A stretch of 64,000 nucleotides of DNA from Roseithermus sacchariphilus (GTDB lineage: Bacteria; Bacteroidota; Rhodothermia; Rhodothermales; MEBIC09517), in the NCBI GenBank assembly GCA_003285105.1, contig CP030158.1, forward strand, positions 496,001 through 560,000. The letters are read 5' to 3'. The translations under genes were made by a program, and so were the position numbers. Below are positions 36,206-43,106 of this stretch, one piece after another; the stretch's first letter is position 1; each line of letters opens with the position of its first letter. The notes below the pieces were generated by a model. The model did no database searches. It was given only the letters and a program-made list of their open reading frames with translations, and was not told the DNA's origin.

Positions 36206-37387
36206 ATGGCAGCGAAATACTACCTGGACCGGCCCGGTCCTGACGGCCGTGCAACGGTGCGTCTGGCCCTGCTGCGGGGGCGACAGCAGAAGTGGGTCAA
36301 CCTTCCCGTGCGTGTGGCGCCGCGGGACTGGAACAAGCGCCGGGGCCGCCTGCGTGCCTCGGCCGCCGGCGCCGTGGAGGTCAACGCCCGGCTGGAGCGC
36401 ATCCAGCACCGGGCCGAGGCCCTGCTGCTCGACGGCCTGCCGCTCGACGACGTGGCCGGCGCGATCCGGGAGGACCTGGGCCTTCAAGGGGCGACGCACG
36501 ACCTGATGGGGTTGTTTGAGGAGTGGCTGGAGGTGAAGGCCGTCCGCGTCCGCCCGTCGAGCCTGGAGGTGCTGCGACGCATTCGCCTTCACCTGGAGGC
36601 GTTCCTGCCGCGTGGGGCCACCGTGGCCGTGGTGGATCGCGCCTTCCTCGAACGCTATCAAGCCTTTCTCGCACAGCACGCGGGCCTGTCGCACGCGACG
36701 GCAAACCGGCACGTGAGTTACACCAAGAACTTCCTCAAGTGGCTGCACGGGCGGGGGCTGATCCCGGAGATCCCGGAGGTTGCGCCGCTGCCGGAGAGCC
36801 GCCGCGACGCCGTCTTCCTGACGCCGCACGAGATCAAAGCCTTCGAGGCCGTCGACCTGGCGGACCTGCCGGAGGGCTACGAGCGGGCCCGCTTTCTGCT
36901 GCTGCTGGCCTGCTTCACGGGCCTTCGCGTCTCGGACCTGAAGGAGGGGATGAAGCCGGAGTCGTGGCAGGCGATCGGCCTGGGGGAAGGCGTCTGGTTG
37001 TTGCGGGAGCAAAAAACGGGCGTGTTCCACCGCTGGCCGCTGGTGACGCCCGCCCGCCGGATGCTGCGGGAGCGCCGGGAGGCGGGGGCCCGCACGCCCG
37101 TGCCGCGCATCAGCGAGCAGCGGGCCAACCGGTACCTGAAGGAGATCGCCCGCCGTGCCGGGATCGAGGCGCCCGTCCGCCTGCCCGGCGGCGAGACGCG
37201 CCCGAAGTGGCAGGTGCTGACCCTGCACAGCGGCCGGCGCACCTTCATTACCACCGTCGTTCACGAGGCCGGCACCGGGGCCCTGCTGGGATTGACGCAC
37301 GCCGACCTGGACACCTTGCAGAAGTACGTTGGGAGCTGGGACGATGCCCGCCGCCGGCGCATCGAGCAAGCCTTCAAGGGGATGTGA
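36206..37387 (+). CDS. int: Tyrosine recombinase / integrase
   Basis: A 393-residue phage-type integrase of the Bacteroidota class. Residues 1-75 form an arm-binding domain (KYYLDRPGPDGRATVRLALL, WNKRRGRLRA), about 100-190 a SAM-like core-binding domain (FLERYQAFLAQHAGLSHATANRHVSYTKNFLKWLHG), and the rest the catalytic domain. Active-site residues are visible as Arg in TGLRVSDL (about 241), His and Arg in LHSGRRTF (about 340) and Tyr in LQKYVGS (about 374). All look intact, so the element may still be mobile. The ATG at 36206 follows GGAGGCCC. It lies beside the left attachment site. Confidence 0.94.
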   Translation: MAAKYYLDRPGPDGRATVRLALLRGRQQKWVNLPVRVAPRDWNKRRGRLRASAAGAVEVNARLERIQHRAEALLLDGLPLDDVAGAIREDLGLQGATHDLMGLFEEWLEVKAVRVRPSSLEVLRRIRLHLEAFLPRGATVAVVDRAFLERYQAFLAQHAGLSHATANRHVSYTKNFLKWLHGRGLIPEIPEVAPLPESRRDAVFLTPHEIKAFEAVDLADLPEGYERARFLLLLACFTGLRVSDLKEGMKPESWQAIGLGEGVWLLREQKTGVFHRWPLVTPARRMLRERREAGARTPVPRISEQRANRYLKEIARRAGIEAPVRLPGGETRPKWQVLTLHSGRRTFITTVVHEAGTGALLGLTHADLDTLQKYVGSWDDARRRRIEQAFKGM

Positions 37388-37723
37388 GTTGCCGTTATTA
37401 CCCCGCTAGAGGCGGCTGTTATTGCCCCTCCGTTGTGGATACCTGTTGCCCCACAGGGTGAAAATGTGGTCTTAAGTGCTGAAAGCCGCGTTGGGGTAGT
37501 GCGTGGGTGTGTGGAGAACTGCGCGGGGCGCACCCCTTGTGTGTACGCGACCGAACACGTATTTTATCTGTGTCGCCCCGGCGGCTGGTTGGCAGGCATA
37601 TCGGGGTGGCGAAAAACGAGGTGACAGCGATGCCACAGGGATTTTTAATCGCCTGGGCCGGTCACCTTGTCTGTCTCTTGTTTTGGGGCTACTGGGGGTC
37701 GGCCCAGCCCAGACAAGGGACAC
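37388..37723. other. Intergenic region between integrase and HTH gene
   Basis: About 336 bp, containing one small candidate gene at its right end (37630-37731) and otherwise no coding signal. It is less GC-rich than the flanking genes and probably holds the promoter of the replication operon. Confidence 0.4.
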
Positions 37724-37731
37724 ATGTCTGA
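37630..37731 (+). CDS. Candidate small membrane or leader peptide
   Basis: A 33-codon frame, MPQGFLIAWAGHLVCLLFWG and 13 more residues, preceded by GAGGTG 7 nt upstream. Residues 5-24 are hydrophobic enough for a single membrane span. Its stop codon lies 5 bp past the start of the HTH gene, so translation may be coupled. It could also be a chance frame. Confidence 0.3.
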   Translation: MPQGFLIAWAGHLVCLLFWGYWGSAQPRQGTHV

Positions 37732-37945
37732 GCACATCTCCCGGGCGCCTGCCGCGCCCGCCATCCGTGACCGGCTCCTGACCACCGACGAGGTCTGCCG
37801 GCTGCTCGCCATCTCCCGCTCGACACTCCACCAGCTCCGCCGCCGGGGCGTGATCGAGGCCGTCATCGTCGGAACCCGAACGGTCCGTTTTCGCGCCAGC
37901 GACATCGAGCGTCTGATCGAGCACGGCGCGGAGGTGGAGCGATGA
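37724..37945 (+). CDS. Excisionase-like helix-turn-helix (MerR/HTH_17) protein
   Basis: A 73-residue DNA-binding protein. LLTTDEVCRLLAISRSTLHQLRRRGVIEAVIVGTRTVRFRASDIERLI is the HTH_17 domain found in excisionases and small phage regulators. The ATG at 37724 has AAGGGA 5 nt upstream. Its stop overlaps the start of the primase-helicase gene (ATGA), so the two are translated as a unit. It could be the directionality factor of the integrase or the regulator of replication. Confidence 0.85.
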   Translation: MSEHISRAPAAPAIRDRLLTTDEVCRLLAISRSTLHQLRRRGVIEAVIVGTRTVRFRASDIERLIEHGAEVER

Positions 37946-39924
37946 CCGTCGAGGACCTGCTGCGCCGTCTCCACGGCGTGCGTCGATCCGGGAGCGGCTA
38001 CGTGGCCCACTGCCCGGCGCACAGGGACCGCCGGCCGTCGCTATCCGTATCGGAGGGCGAGGACGGCCGGGTCCTGCTCCATTGTCACGCCGGCTGCTCC
38101 ACGGAGGCCGTCGTGGGGGCCCTGGGGCTGCGTCTGGCCGACCTGATGCCGGAGCCGGCCGGTGACGGACGATCCGGCCGGGAGCCCGCACCGCCGCCCG
38201 TCGAGGTCGCCCGCTACACCTACCGCGACGAGGAGGGCCGGCCGCTCTATCAGGTGCGCCGCTACCAGCCCAAAACGTTCCGCCAGTACCGCCGCGAGGG
38301 CGACCGCTGGGTGCCGGGCCTGGGGGAGACGCGCCGCGTGCTCTACCGGCTGCCCGAGGTCATCGAGGCCGCCCGCGAGGGGCGCGTCGTCATCGTCGTC
38401 GAGGGCGAGAAGGACGCCGACGTCCTGGCCGACCTTGACTTCGTGGCCACGACCTGCGCGATGGGCGCGGGGGCCTGGCGGCCGGAGTACACCGAGGTCC
38501 TGCGCGGGGCGCACGTTGTCATCCTGCCCGACAACGACGAGCCCGGCCGCCGGCACGCCGCCGAGGTGGCCCGGGCCGTCTACGACGTGGCCCGGAGTGT
38601 CCGCATCGTCGAGCTACCCGGCCTGCCCGAGAAAGGCGATGTCTCCGACTGGCTCGGTGCCGGCCACCTGCCGGCGGACCTGCGCCGCGTCATCCGAAAT
38701 ACGCCGCCGCTGGAGGCGCCACCAGAGCCGCCGTCTGAGCCGCCTGAGCGGCCACAGGAGACGCGATCTCCAGAGAGCCGACCCGATACCCGGGCGGTGG
38801 CCGTGCGCGTCGCTGACGTCGAGCGAGAGGCCATCCGCTGGCTCTGGCCGGGGCGTCTGGCCCTGGGGAAGCTCGCCATCCTCGACGGCGATCCCGGCCT
38901 CGGCAAATCGACCTTGTACTGCGACCTGGCCGCCCGCATCACGACGGGGCGGACGTGGCCTGACGCACCCGACGCACCGCCCGGTGAGCCGGCCGCTGTC
39001 GTCATCGTCACCTGCGAGGACGGCATCGCCGACACCATCCGCCCGCGCCTGGAGGAGGCCGGGGCCGACCTGACCCGCGTCCACGTCATCCAGGCCGTCC
39101 GGGAGGGCGAGGACCTGACCGTGCCGCGCCTGCCCGACCACATCGACGCCATCGAGGCCGTGGTCCGGGAGACGGGCGCCGCCCTGCTCGTCGTCGATCC
39201 GATCATGGCCCACCTGGGCGACCGCATCAACGCCCACCGGGACGCCGACGTCCGCCGCGCCCTGACGCCGCTTGCCCTGCTCTGTGAACGCTGCGGCTGC
39301 GCCGGTCTGGTCGTCCGCCATCTCAACAAGATGCCCGGCGGGGACCCGCTCTATCGTGGCGGTGGCTCCATCGGCATCATCGGGCAGGCCCGCATCGGGC
39401 TCCTGCTCGCATCGCACCCGGAGCACGAGACGGCCGACGGCGTGCGCGTGCTGGCCACGACAAAGGCGAATGTGGGGGCGTGGCGCCCGTCGCTGGTGCT
39501 GCGCCTGGCCGGCAGCGAGCGCGACCCGGATACTGCGGTGATCCGCTGGGAGGGGACGACGCCGCTCACGGCCCGCGCCCTGCTGGCCCGCCCGAAGGCG
39601 GAGCGACCGCGTGACGAGGCCGCCGACTGGCTCCGGGAGCGCCTGACATCGGCCGCCGACCCGGTGCCGGCCCGCGACCTGTTCGCCGAGGCCGAGGCCC
39701 GGGGCATCAGCGAGATCACACTACGCCGCGCCAGGAAAAGTCTCGGTGTTGTCGTCGAGCAGGTGCCGCCGAGGCCCGGGGGGACGTGGTACTGGAGCCT
39801 GCCGGGAGCCGGTGCGTCACACATATGTTCGGACAATGTGTTCGACGTCCCGGAGGCCCCAGATGATCAGTTTTACCAAAGTGATCATCTGGGAGACGGC
39901 GCAGACGACGAAGTGCCCTTCTAG
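37942..39924 (+). CDS. Primase-helicase replication protein (CHC2-like zinc finger, Toprim, RepA-type ATPase)
   Basis: A 660-residue protein. The N-terminus has a CHC2-like zinc-binding module: Cys24 and His27 in AHCPAHRDRRPSL, with Cys48 and Cys52 in LLHCHAGC. A Toprim-like domain follows (VVIVVEGEKDADVLADL, VVILPDNDEPGRRHA). After a Pro/Glu-rich linker (about 255-280) an AAA_25/RepA helicase domain starts: Walker A GDPGLGKSTL near 316-325, Walker B ALLVVDPIMAHLGD near 415, and LVVRHLNKMPGGDPLYRGGGSIGI. Such fusions initiate replication of satellites, phages and plasmids. Its last 70 bp carry part of the GATC-rich repeat cluster. Confidence 0.9.
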   Translation: MTVEDLLRRLHGVRRSGSGYVAHCPAHRDRRPSLSVSEGEDGRVLLHCHAGCSTEAVVGALGLRLADLMPEPAGDGRSGREPAPPPVEVARYTYRDEEGRPLYQVRRYQPKTFRQYRREGDRWVPGLGETRRVLYRLPEVIEAAREGRVVIVVEGEKDADVLADLDFVATTCAMGAGAWRPEYTEVLRGAHVVILPDNDEPGRRHAAEVARAVYDVARSVRIVELPGLPEKGDVSDWLGAGHLPADLRRVIRNTPPLEAPPEPPSEPPERPQETRSPESRPDTRAVAVRVADVEREAIRWLWPGRLALGKLAILDGDPGLGKSTLYCDLAARITTGRTWPDAPDAPPGEPAAVVIVTCEDGIADTIRPRLEEAGADLTRVHVIQAVREGEDLTVPRLPDHIDAIEAVVRETGAALLVVDPIMAHLGDRINAHRDADVRRALTPLALLCERCGCAGLVVRHLNKMPGGDPLYRGGGSIGIIGQARIGLLLASHPEHETADGVRVLATTKANVGAWRPSLVLRLAGSERDPDTAVIRWEGTTPLTARALLARPKAERPRDEAADWLRERLTSAADPVPARDLFAEAEARGISEITLRRARKSLGVVVEQVPPRPGGTWYWSLPGAGASHICSDNVFDVPEAPDDQFYQSDHLGDGADDEVPF

Positions 39925-40016
39925 GCATCAAAAACGCCGATTTTGCCAGGTGATCACCAGATGATCACCTGAATGATCATCTGGGAGGTGATCATCTGGC
40001 ACATATCACATATGTG
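39858..40016. repeat. GATC-rich iteron cluster, candidate replication origin of the element
   Basis: The motif TGATCATCTGG or its variant TGATCACC recurs six times in alternating orientation. A perfect 12-bp inverted repeat (CCCAGATGATCA, 12-nt spacer) is at 39858-39893 inside the end of the primase gene. Two overlapping perfect inverted repeats, CAGGTGATCA/TGATCACCTG (39947-39971) and CCAGATGATCA/TGATCATCTGG (39957-39984), follow the stop codon, then one more copy and the palindromic CACATATGTG at 40008-40017. Repeats next to a replication gene are the usual layout of a replicon origin, which is the inferred role. Confidence 0.75.
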
Positions 40017-40040
40017 TAAGCGCTGGTAAGGAGGGGTGAC

Positions 40041-40589
40041 ATGACCCTGACACAGACCCTTGACGAGGTGCAGCGGCGCCGCCTGCGTATGTGGCGGGCC
40101 CGCTCCGGGGCCGGGGATCGCCTGCTGGTCGAGCCGCGCCGCGAGATCACGCCCGACCTGGCCCGGGCCCTGATCCGGCACCGCCGCCTGATCCTGGACC
40201 GGCTCCTGCTCCAGGAGGTCCTCGATGCCATGCTCGACGCCGTGCCGGAGGGCGCGGACCCGGAGCGGTGGCGGGCCTGCATCGAGCCGCTGGAGTACTT
40301 CGACGACGCCTTCGGCGGCAACCTGGAGGAGGGTTTCCTGTGCGCCTGGTACTGGTACGCATCGGTCTACCTGCCGCGTGCGCCCTTCGACCTGGAGGGC
40401 TGGGGGCCGGTGGAGGAGCCCGTCGAGTTTTACCACAGCATCGCGGAGGTCTTGCGGGAGGCCGACCGTGGGCCGTCGCTAAGCGTCGCCTTCGACCTGG
40501 TGCGCGAGCTTTACCGCGCCTTTGGCCGGGAGACGCTCCACGCCCTGAGCCGCCGTTACCTGCAAACGGAGGAGGGAGCCGATGCCTGA
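40041..40589 (+). CDS. Hypothetical protein of the integrative element
   Basis: A 182-residue soluble protein, not recognised. It begins MTLTQTLDEVQRRRLRMWRA and has a charged N-terminal 65 residues (LLVEPRREITPDLARALIRHRRLILDRLL) resembling small helical phage proteins. An acidic and aromatic-rich second half follows (EYFDDAFGGNLEEGFLCAWYWYASVYLP). AAGGAGGGG lies 5 nt upstream of the ATG, a very strong ribosome binding site. The gene follows the iteron cluster and overlaps the nuclease-like gene by 8 bp, so it belongs to the same operon. Confidence 0.75.
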   Translation: MTLTQTLDEVQRRRLRMWRARSGAGDRLLVEPRREITPDLARALIRHRRLILDRLLLQEVLDAMLDAVPEGADPERWRACIEPLEYFDDAFGGNLEEGFLCAWYWYASVYLPRAPFDLEGWGPVEEPVEFYHSIAEVLREADRGPSLSVAFDLVRELYRAFGRETLHALSRRYLQTEEGADA

Positions 40590-40884
40590 AAAGCCCTGGA
40601 AGCGCACCGAGCGCAAGGTGGCCGCCCGCCTGGGAGGGCGCCGCGTGCCCGTCACCGGCCGGAGCCGGGGCGACGCGCCCGACGTGGCCCACGACTGGCT
40701 GAGTGTCGAGGTCAAGCACCGCCGCCGCCTGCCCGCCTGGATCGAGGATGCTCTGCGCCAGGCCGAGGCCGCCGCACGGGACGGGCAGCTACCCGTGGCC
40801 GTGCTGCACCAGCGGGGGCGACGGCACGCCGAGGACCTGGTGGTGCTGCGGCTGCGGGACTTCGAGGCGTGGTTCGGGGGCTGA
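40582..40884 (+). CDS. Small PD-(D/E)XK nuclease-like protein (phage resolvase type)
   Basis: A 100-residue protein. RKVAARLGGRRVPVTGRSRGDAPDVAHDWLSVEVKHR is the pattern of small phage endonucleases and Holliday-junction-resolvase-like proteins: Asp in APDV and E-V-K fit the PD-(D/E)XK triad, and the basic Gly-rich start fits DNA binding. LPVAVLHQRGRRHAEDLVVLRL follows as the next core strands. It probably processes replication intermediates of the element; no activity is shown. It overlaps the previous gene by 8 bp. Confidence 0.78.
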   Translation: MPEKPWKRTERKVAARLGGRRVPVTGRSRGDAPDVAHDWLSVEVKHRRRLPAWIEDALRQAEAAARDGQLPVAVLHQRGRRHAEDLVVLRLRDFEAWFGG

Positions 40885-40989
40885 TAATGCGAGTTTTTAC
40901 ACTCCTGCCCGAGCGGCGGCGACGTGCCCGAAATCTCTTACCATTGCTAACCCGCCGACAGGCCCTTCGCCCGCTACGACCGGGAGACG

Positions 40990-41136
40990 GTGCCCGTGGG
41001 CCGCGGTGCGGCCTACGACTGGCCGCACCGGCCCGGCGGTGGCCGTTGCCGGTGGCCGGCCCCGCCGGAGGGCCACACGGAGCCGCCGCCGCCCGTGGAG
41101 GTCATCCGCCGCCGGAGCCGCCCGTGGTGGCGGTGA
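40990..41136 (+). CDS. Weak candidate: small Pro/Arg-rich frame or gene remnant
   Basis: The frame is open from 40951, and the first usable start is a GTG at 40990 (reading PVGRGAAYDWPHRPGG). The 48-residue product ends EVIRRRSRPWWR. It has no ribosome binding site and no recognised domain. It may be the tail of a decayed gene between the nuclease-like and HGG-motif genes. Confidence 0.25.
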   Translation: MPVGRGAAYDWPHRPGGGRCRWPAPPEGHTEPPPPVEVIRRRSRPWWR

Positions 41137-41181
41137 CTGTTTGCGCGCAAACATTGGGAGCCGCGCAACGTCAAAACCCTC

Positions 41182-41613
41182 ATGGCAAAACCCCGAGGTC
41201 CTGGTCTAGACGATAACCCCATGCGCCGTTGTGGTGCCCGCACACGGGCCGGGACGCCCTGCCGCGCACCGGCCATGAAGGGGCGGACGCGGTGCCGCCT
41301 GCACGGGGGCAAGGCCACCGGGCGCCCCTGCGTGCACGGGCTCTACAGCAAGGACCCGGCCCGGCGTGCCGCCGCCTACCGCCGCCTGGCCGCAGAGATC
41401 GCGGACGTGCTGGAGGAGCTGGACCGCCGAGGATCGGAGCGCGTGGCCGCAGAGATCGCGAAGGACTACGCCGCCGGCGGCTGGCGACGTGACTATGCCC
41501 TGCAGCAGGTGGCCGCGTGGCAGACGCGGTGGGCCTGGGGCGACGACCTGGCCGTGCTGATCCGCATCGAGCGCCGCATCCGCCGCCGGCAGAGACGACG
41601 CACGCGCACGTGA
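41182..41613 (+). CDS. HGG-motif small phage-type protein
   Basis: A 143-residue basic protein. The segment MRRCGARTRAGTPCRAPAM followed by KGRTRCRLHGGKATGRPCVHGLYS is the HGGxxxG/Cys-rich motif common in small phage proteins found near terminase small subunits and in satellites; its cysteines and histidines may bind zinc. A helical arginine-rich C-terminus follows. Starts at 41182 and at 41221 are both possible. It is the last gene of the element before the right attachment site. Confidence 0.75.
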   Translation: MAKPRGPGLDDNPMRRCGARTRAGTPCRAPAMKGRTRCRLHGGKATGRPCVHGLYSKDPARRAAAYRRLAAEIADVLEELDRRGSERVAAEIAKDYAAGGWRRDYALQQVAAWQTRWAWGDDLAVLIRIERRIRRRQRRRTRT

Positions 41614-41711
41614 GGGGTAGGGGGTGCAAAATCCCTGCGACCCATGCCCGGGGACCGGCGCGGGGGCAGCACGCACACGCATCCACATCAGGGGGGGGTG
41701 GGGGTAGACGC

Positions 41712-41748
41712 AAAAGGCCGCCCTGGCTGGTGCCGGAGCGGCCGTTTT
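41712..41748 (+). terminator. Terminator at the right end of the integrative element
   Basis: AAAAGGCCGC and GCGGCCGTTTT pair with one bulged base around a 17-nt loop and end in a T-run. It follows the last element gene by 98 bp. Confidence 0.65.
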
Positions 41749-41755
41749 GCAGGTA

Positions 41756-41780
41756 AAAACCTTGCGGATAACTTGCGGAG
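41756..41780. repeat. Right copy of the 25-bp direct repeat
   Basis: Identical over 25 bp to 36173-36197 and in the same orientation. It lies 58 bp inside the right attachment site. Confidence 0.75.
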
Positions 41781-41838
41781 CCGCTTCGGGCTTTCGTCGC
41801 AAGTGCCTGTTTTTGCAGGACTTTGAGGTAAGGGGTTG

Positions 41839-41928
41839 CGGAGAGGGAGGGATTCGAACCCTCGATACGGGTTTTGCCCGTATACTCCCTTAGCAGGGGA
41901 GCGCCTTCAGCCACTCGGCCACCTCTCC
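41839..41928 (-). tRNA. tRNA-Ser (anticodon GCT)
   Basis: A complete 90-nt class II tRNA. The acceptor arms GGAGAGG and CCTCTCC pair, with G as discriminator. The anticodon loop CTGCTAA gives GCT, flanked by CTCCC/GGGAG. The long variable arm (TACGGG-CAAAA-CCCGTA) is typical of tRNA-Ser, and the T-arm GAGGG-TTCGAAT-CCCTC is intact. The terminal CCA is not encoded. Its 3' end is the integration site of the neighbouring element. Confidence 0.97.
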
Positions 41929-41980
41929 TCGCTGCCCGTGAGGGACGCCAAATATAACCGCCTCTGGGACGCCGCGCAAC

Positions 41981-42107
41981 CGCCCGGCGTTCCGACGCGC
42001 CGCCCGGCGTTCCGACGCGCCGCCCGGCGTTCCGACGCGCCCCCCGGCGTTCCGACGCGCCCCCCGGCGTTCCGACGCGCCGCCCGGCGTTCCGACGCGC
42101 CCCCCGG
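41981..42107. repeat. 20-bp tandem repeat downstream of atpG
   Basis: Six full units of CGCCCGGCGTTCCGACGCGC (variant: CCCCCGGCGTTCCGACGCGC) start at 41981, 42001, 42021, 42041, 42061 and 42081, with a 7-bp partial seventh. The array ends just after the atpG stop codon and separates it from tRNA-Ser. Units containing GGCGTTCCGACGC can form small hairpins. Confidence 0.93.
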
Positions 42108-42111
42108 AGGC

Positions 42112-43035
42112 TCAGCCGGCCTCCAGGGCGTTGGCCCCGCTCACGATCTCGATCAACTCGGTCGTGATGGCGTCCTGCCGGGCCCGGTTGTATTGCAGCT
42201 TCAACGTGCGCAACAGCTCCTCGGCGTTCGACGTCGCGTTGTCCATCGCCACCATCCGGGCACCCTGCTCGGCGGCGTTGGACTCCAGCAGCACACGCCA
42301 GAGCTGGTAATTCAGGTACCGGGGCACCAGCGCCTCCAGGATCGTCGCCGCGTCGGGCTCGAAGATGTAATCCACCTCCTGCCCCGGCTTCACCTCGGCC
42401 TGGTGCTCGATCTCCTGACGCATCACCGGCGTCAGGAACTGCTCCGCCCGGATCGGCAGGAGCGGCTCGACGATGCGGTTCTGCGCGATCGTGTTGCGGA
42501 ATTCGTTGTAGACGACGGCCACCTCACCCCAGCGATCCTCCAGATACCCGTCGATGGCCAGCTTCATGACGGCCTGCACGGTGTCGAACGAGAGGTCGTT
42601 GAAGACCCCGCGGAAATCCCCGACGAGCTGATAGCCCCGCTTCCGGAAGTGGTCGTGTCCTTTCCGGCCGACGCAGATCAGGTACAGGTCGCCGCGCTCG
42701 TGCGCCCCGGCATACTGCTCCTGGATCGCCGTCTCTGCCAGCTTGATGATGTTCGTGTTGAAAGCCCCGGCCAGCCCGCGGTCGGCCGTGACGATGATGA
42801 GCAGGACGCCCGTGGCCTCCGGGCGCGGCATGAAGAGCGGATGCGTGGCGGGATCGACCTGTCCTTTCAGATGGCTGATGATCTCGCCGATCTTGAAGGC
42901 ATAGGGCCGCGTCCGGAAGATCCGCTCCTGCGCCTTGCGCAGCTTGGCAGCCGCCACCATCTTCATCGCCCGCGTCACCTGCTGGGTGTTTCGGACGGAG
43001 GTGATCCGATTGCGTATGTCGCGCAGACTTGCCAT
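42112..43035 (-). CDS. atpG: ATP synthase F1 gamma subunit
   Basis: A 307-residue central-stalk subunit. The N-terminal helix MASLRDIRNRITSVRNTQQVTRAMKMVAAAKLRKAQ and the C-terminal helix NATSNAEELLRTLKLQYNRARQDAITTELIEIVSGANAL are the coiled-coil shaft; VTADRGLAGAFNTNI is the family signature. Length is normal. It is the last gene of the atp operon, 71 bp after atpA. The genes for beta and epsilon (atpD, atpC) do not follow; in Bacteroidota they usually sit elsewhere. Confidence 0.97.
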   Translation of the reverse strand: MASLRDIRNRITSVRNTQQVTRAMKMVAAAKLRKAQERIFRTRPYAFKIGEIISHLKGQVDPATHPLFMPRPEATGVLLIIVTADRGLAGAFNTNIIKLAETAIQEQYAGAHERGDLYLICVGRKGHDHFRKRGYQLVGDFRGVFNDLSFDTVQAVMKLAIDGYLEDRWGEVAVVYNEFRNTIAQNRIVEPLLPIRAEQFLTPVMRQEIEHQAEVKPGQEVDYIFEPDAATILEALVPRYLNYQLWRVLLESNAAEQGARMVAMDNATSNAEELLRTLKLQYNRARQDAITTELIEIVSGANALEAG

Positions 43036-43106
43036 CGAAAGGTCGAGTTACGAATGTCGGGGGTCGAAGGGGGGCCGGTGAACGCCTGCCGGGACGGCAG
43101 CACGCA

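Larger units (their letters stand above)
36045..41861. mobile_element. Integrative element in the 3' end of tRNA-Ser (satellite or integrated replicon)
   Basis: The element is bounded by a direct repeat of the tRNA-Ser 3' end: 36045-36068 matches 41838-41861 at 21 of 24 positions (mismatches only in the three bases between GGAGG and TCGAACCC). The tRNA at the right is intact, and the left copy is the displaced 3' fragment. Inside are a tyrosine integrase beside the left end, an excisionase-like HTH gene, a primase-helicase, a GATC-rich repeat cluster, a nuclease-like gene and an HGG-motif gene, all on the plus strand. Capsid, tail, terminase large subunit, portal and conjugation genes are absent. 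This fits a phage satellite or an integrated plasmid-like replicon of 5.8 kb. Confidence 0.85.

Noticed and set aside
40869-41216. 115-codon frame starting at 40869 in the integrative element
   Set aside because: It starts inside the nuclease-like gene, is Arg/Pro-rich without motifs, and overlaps the HGG-motif gene in another frame; the frame at 40990-41136 is kept only as a weak candidate.
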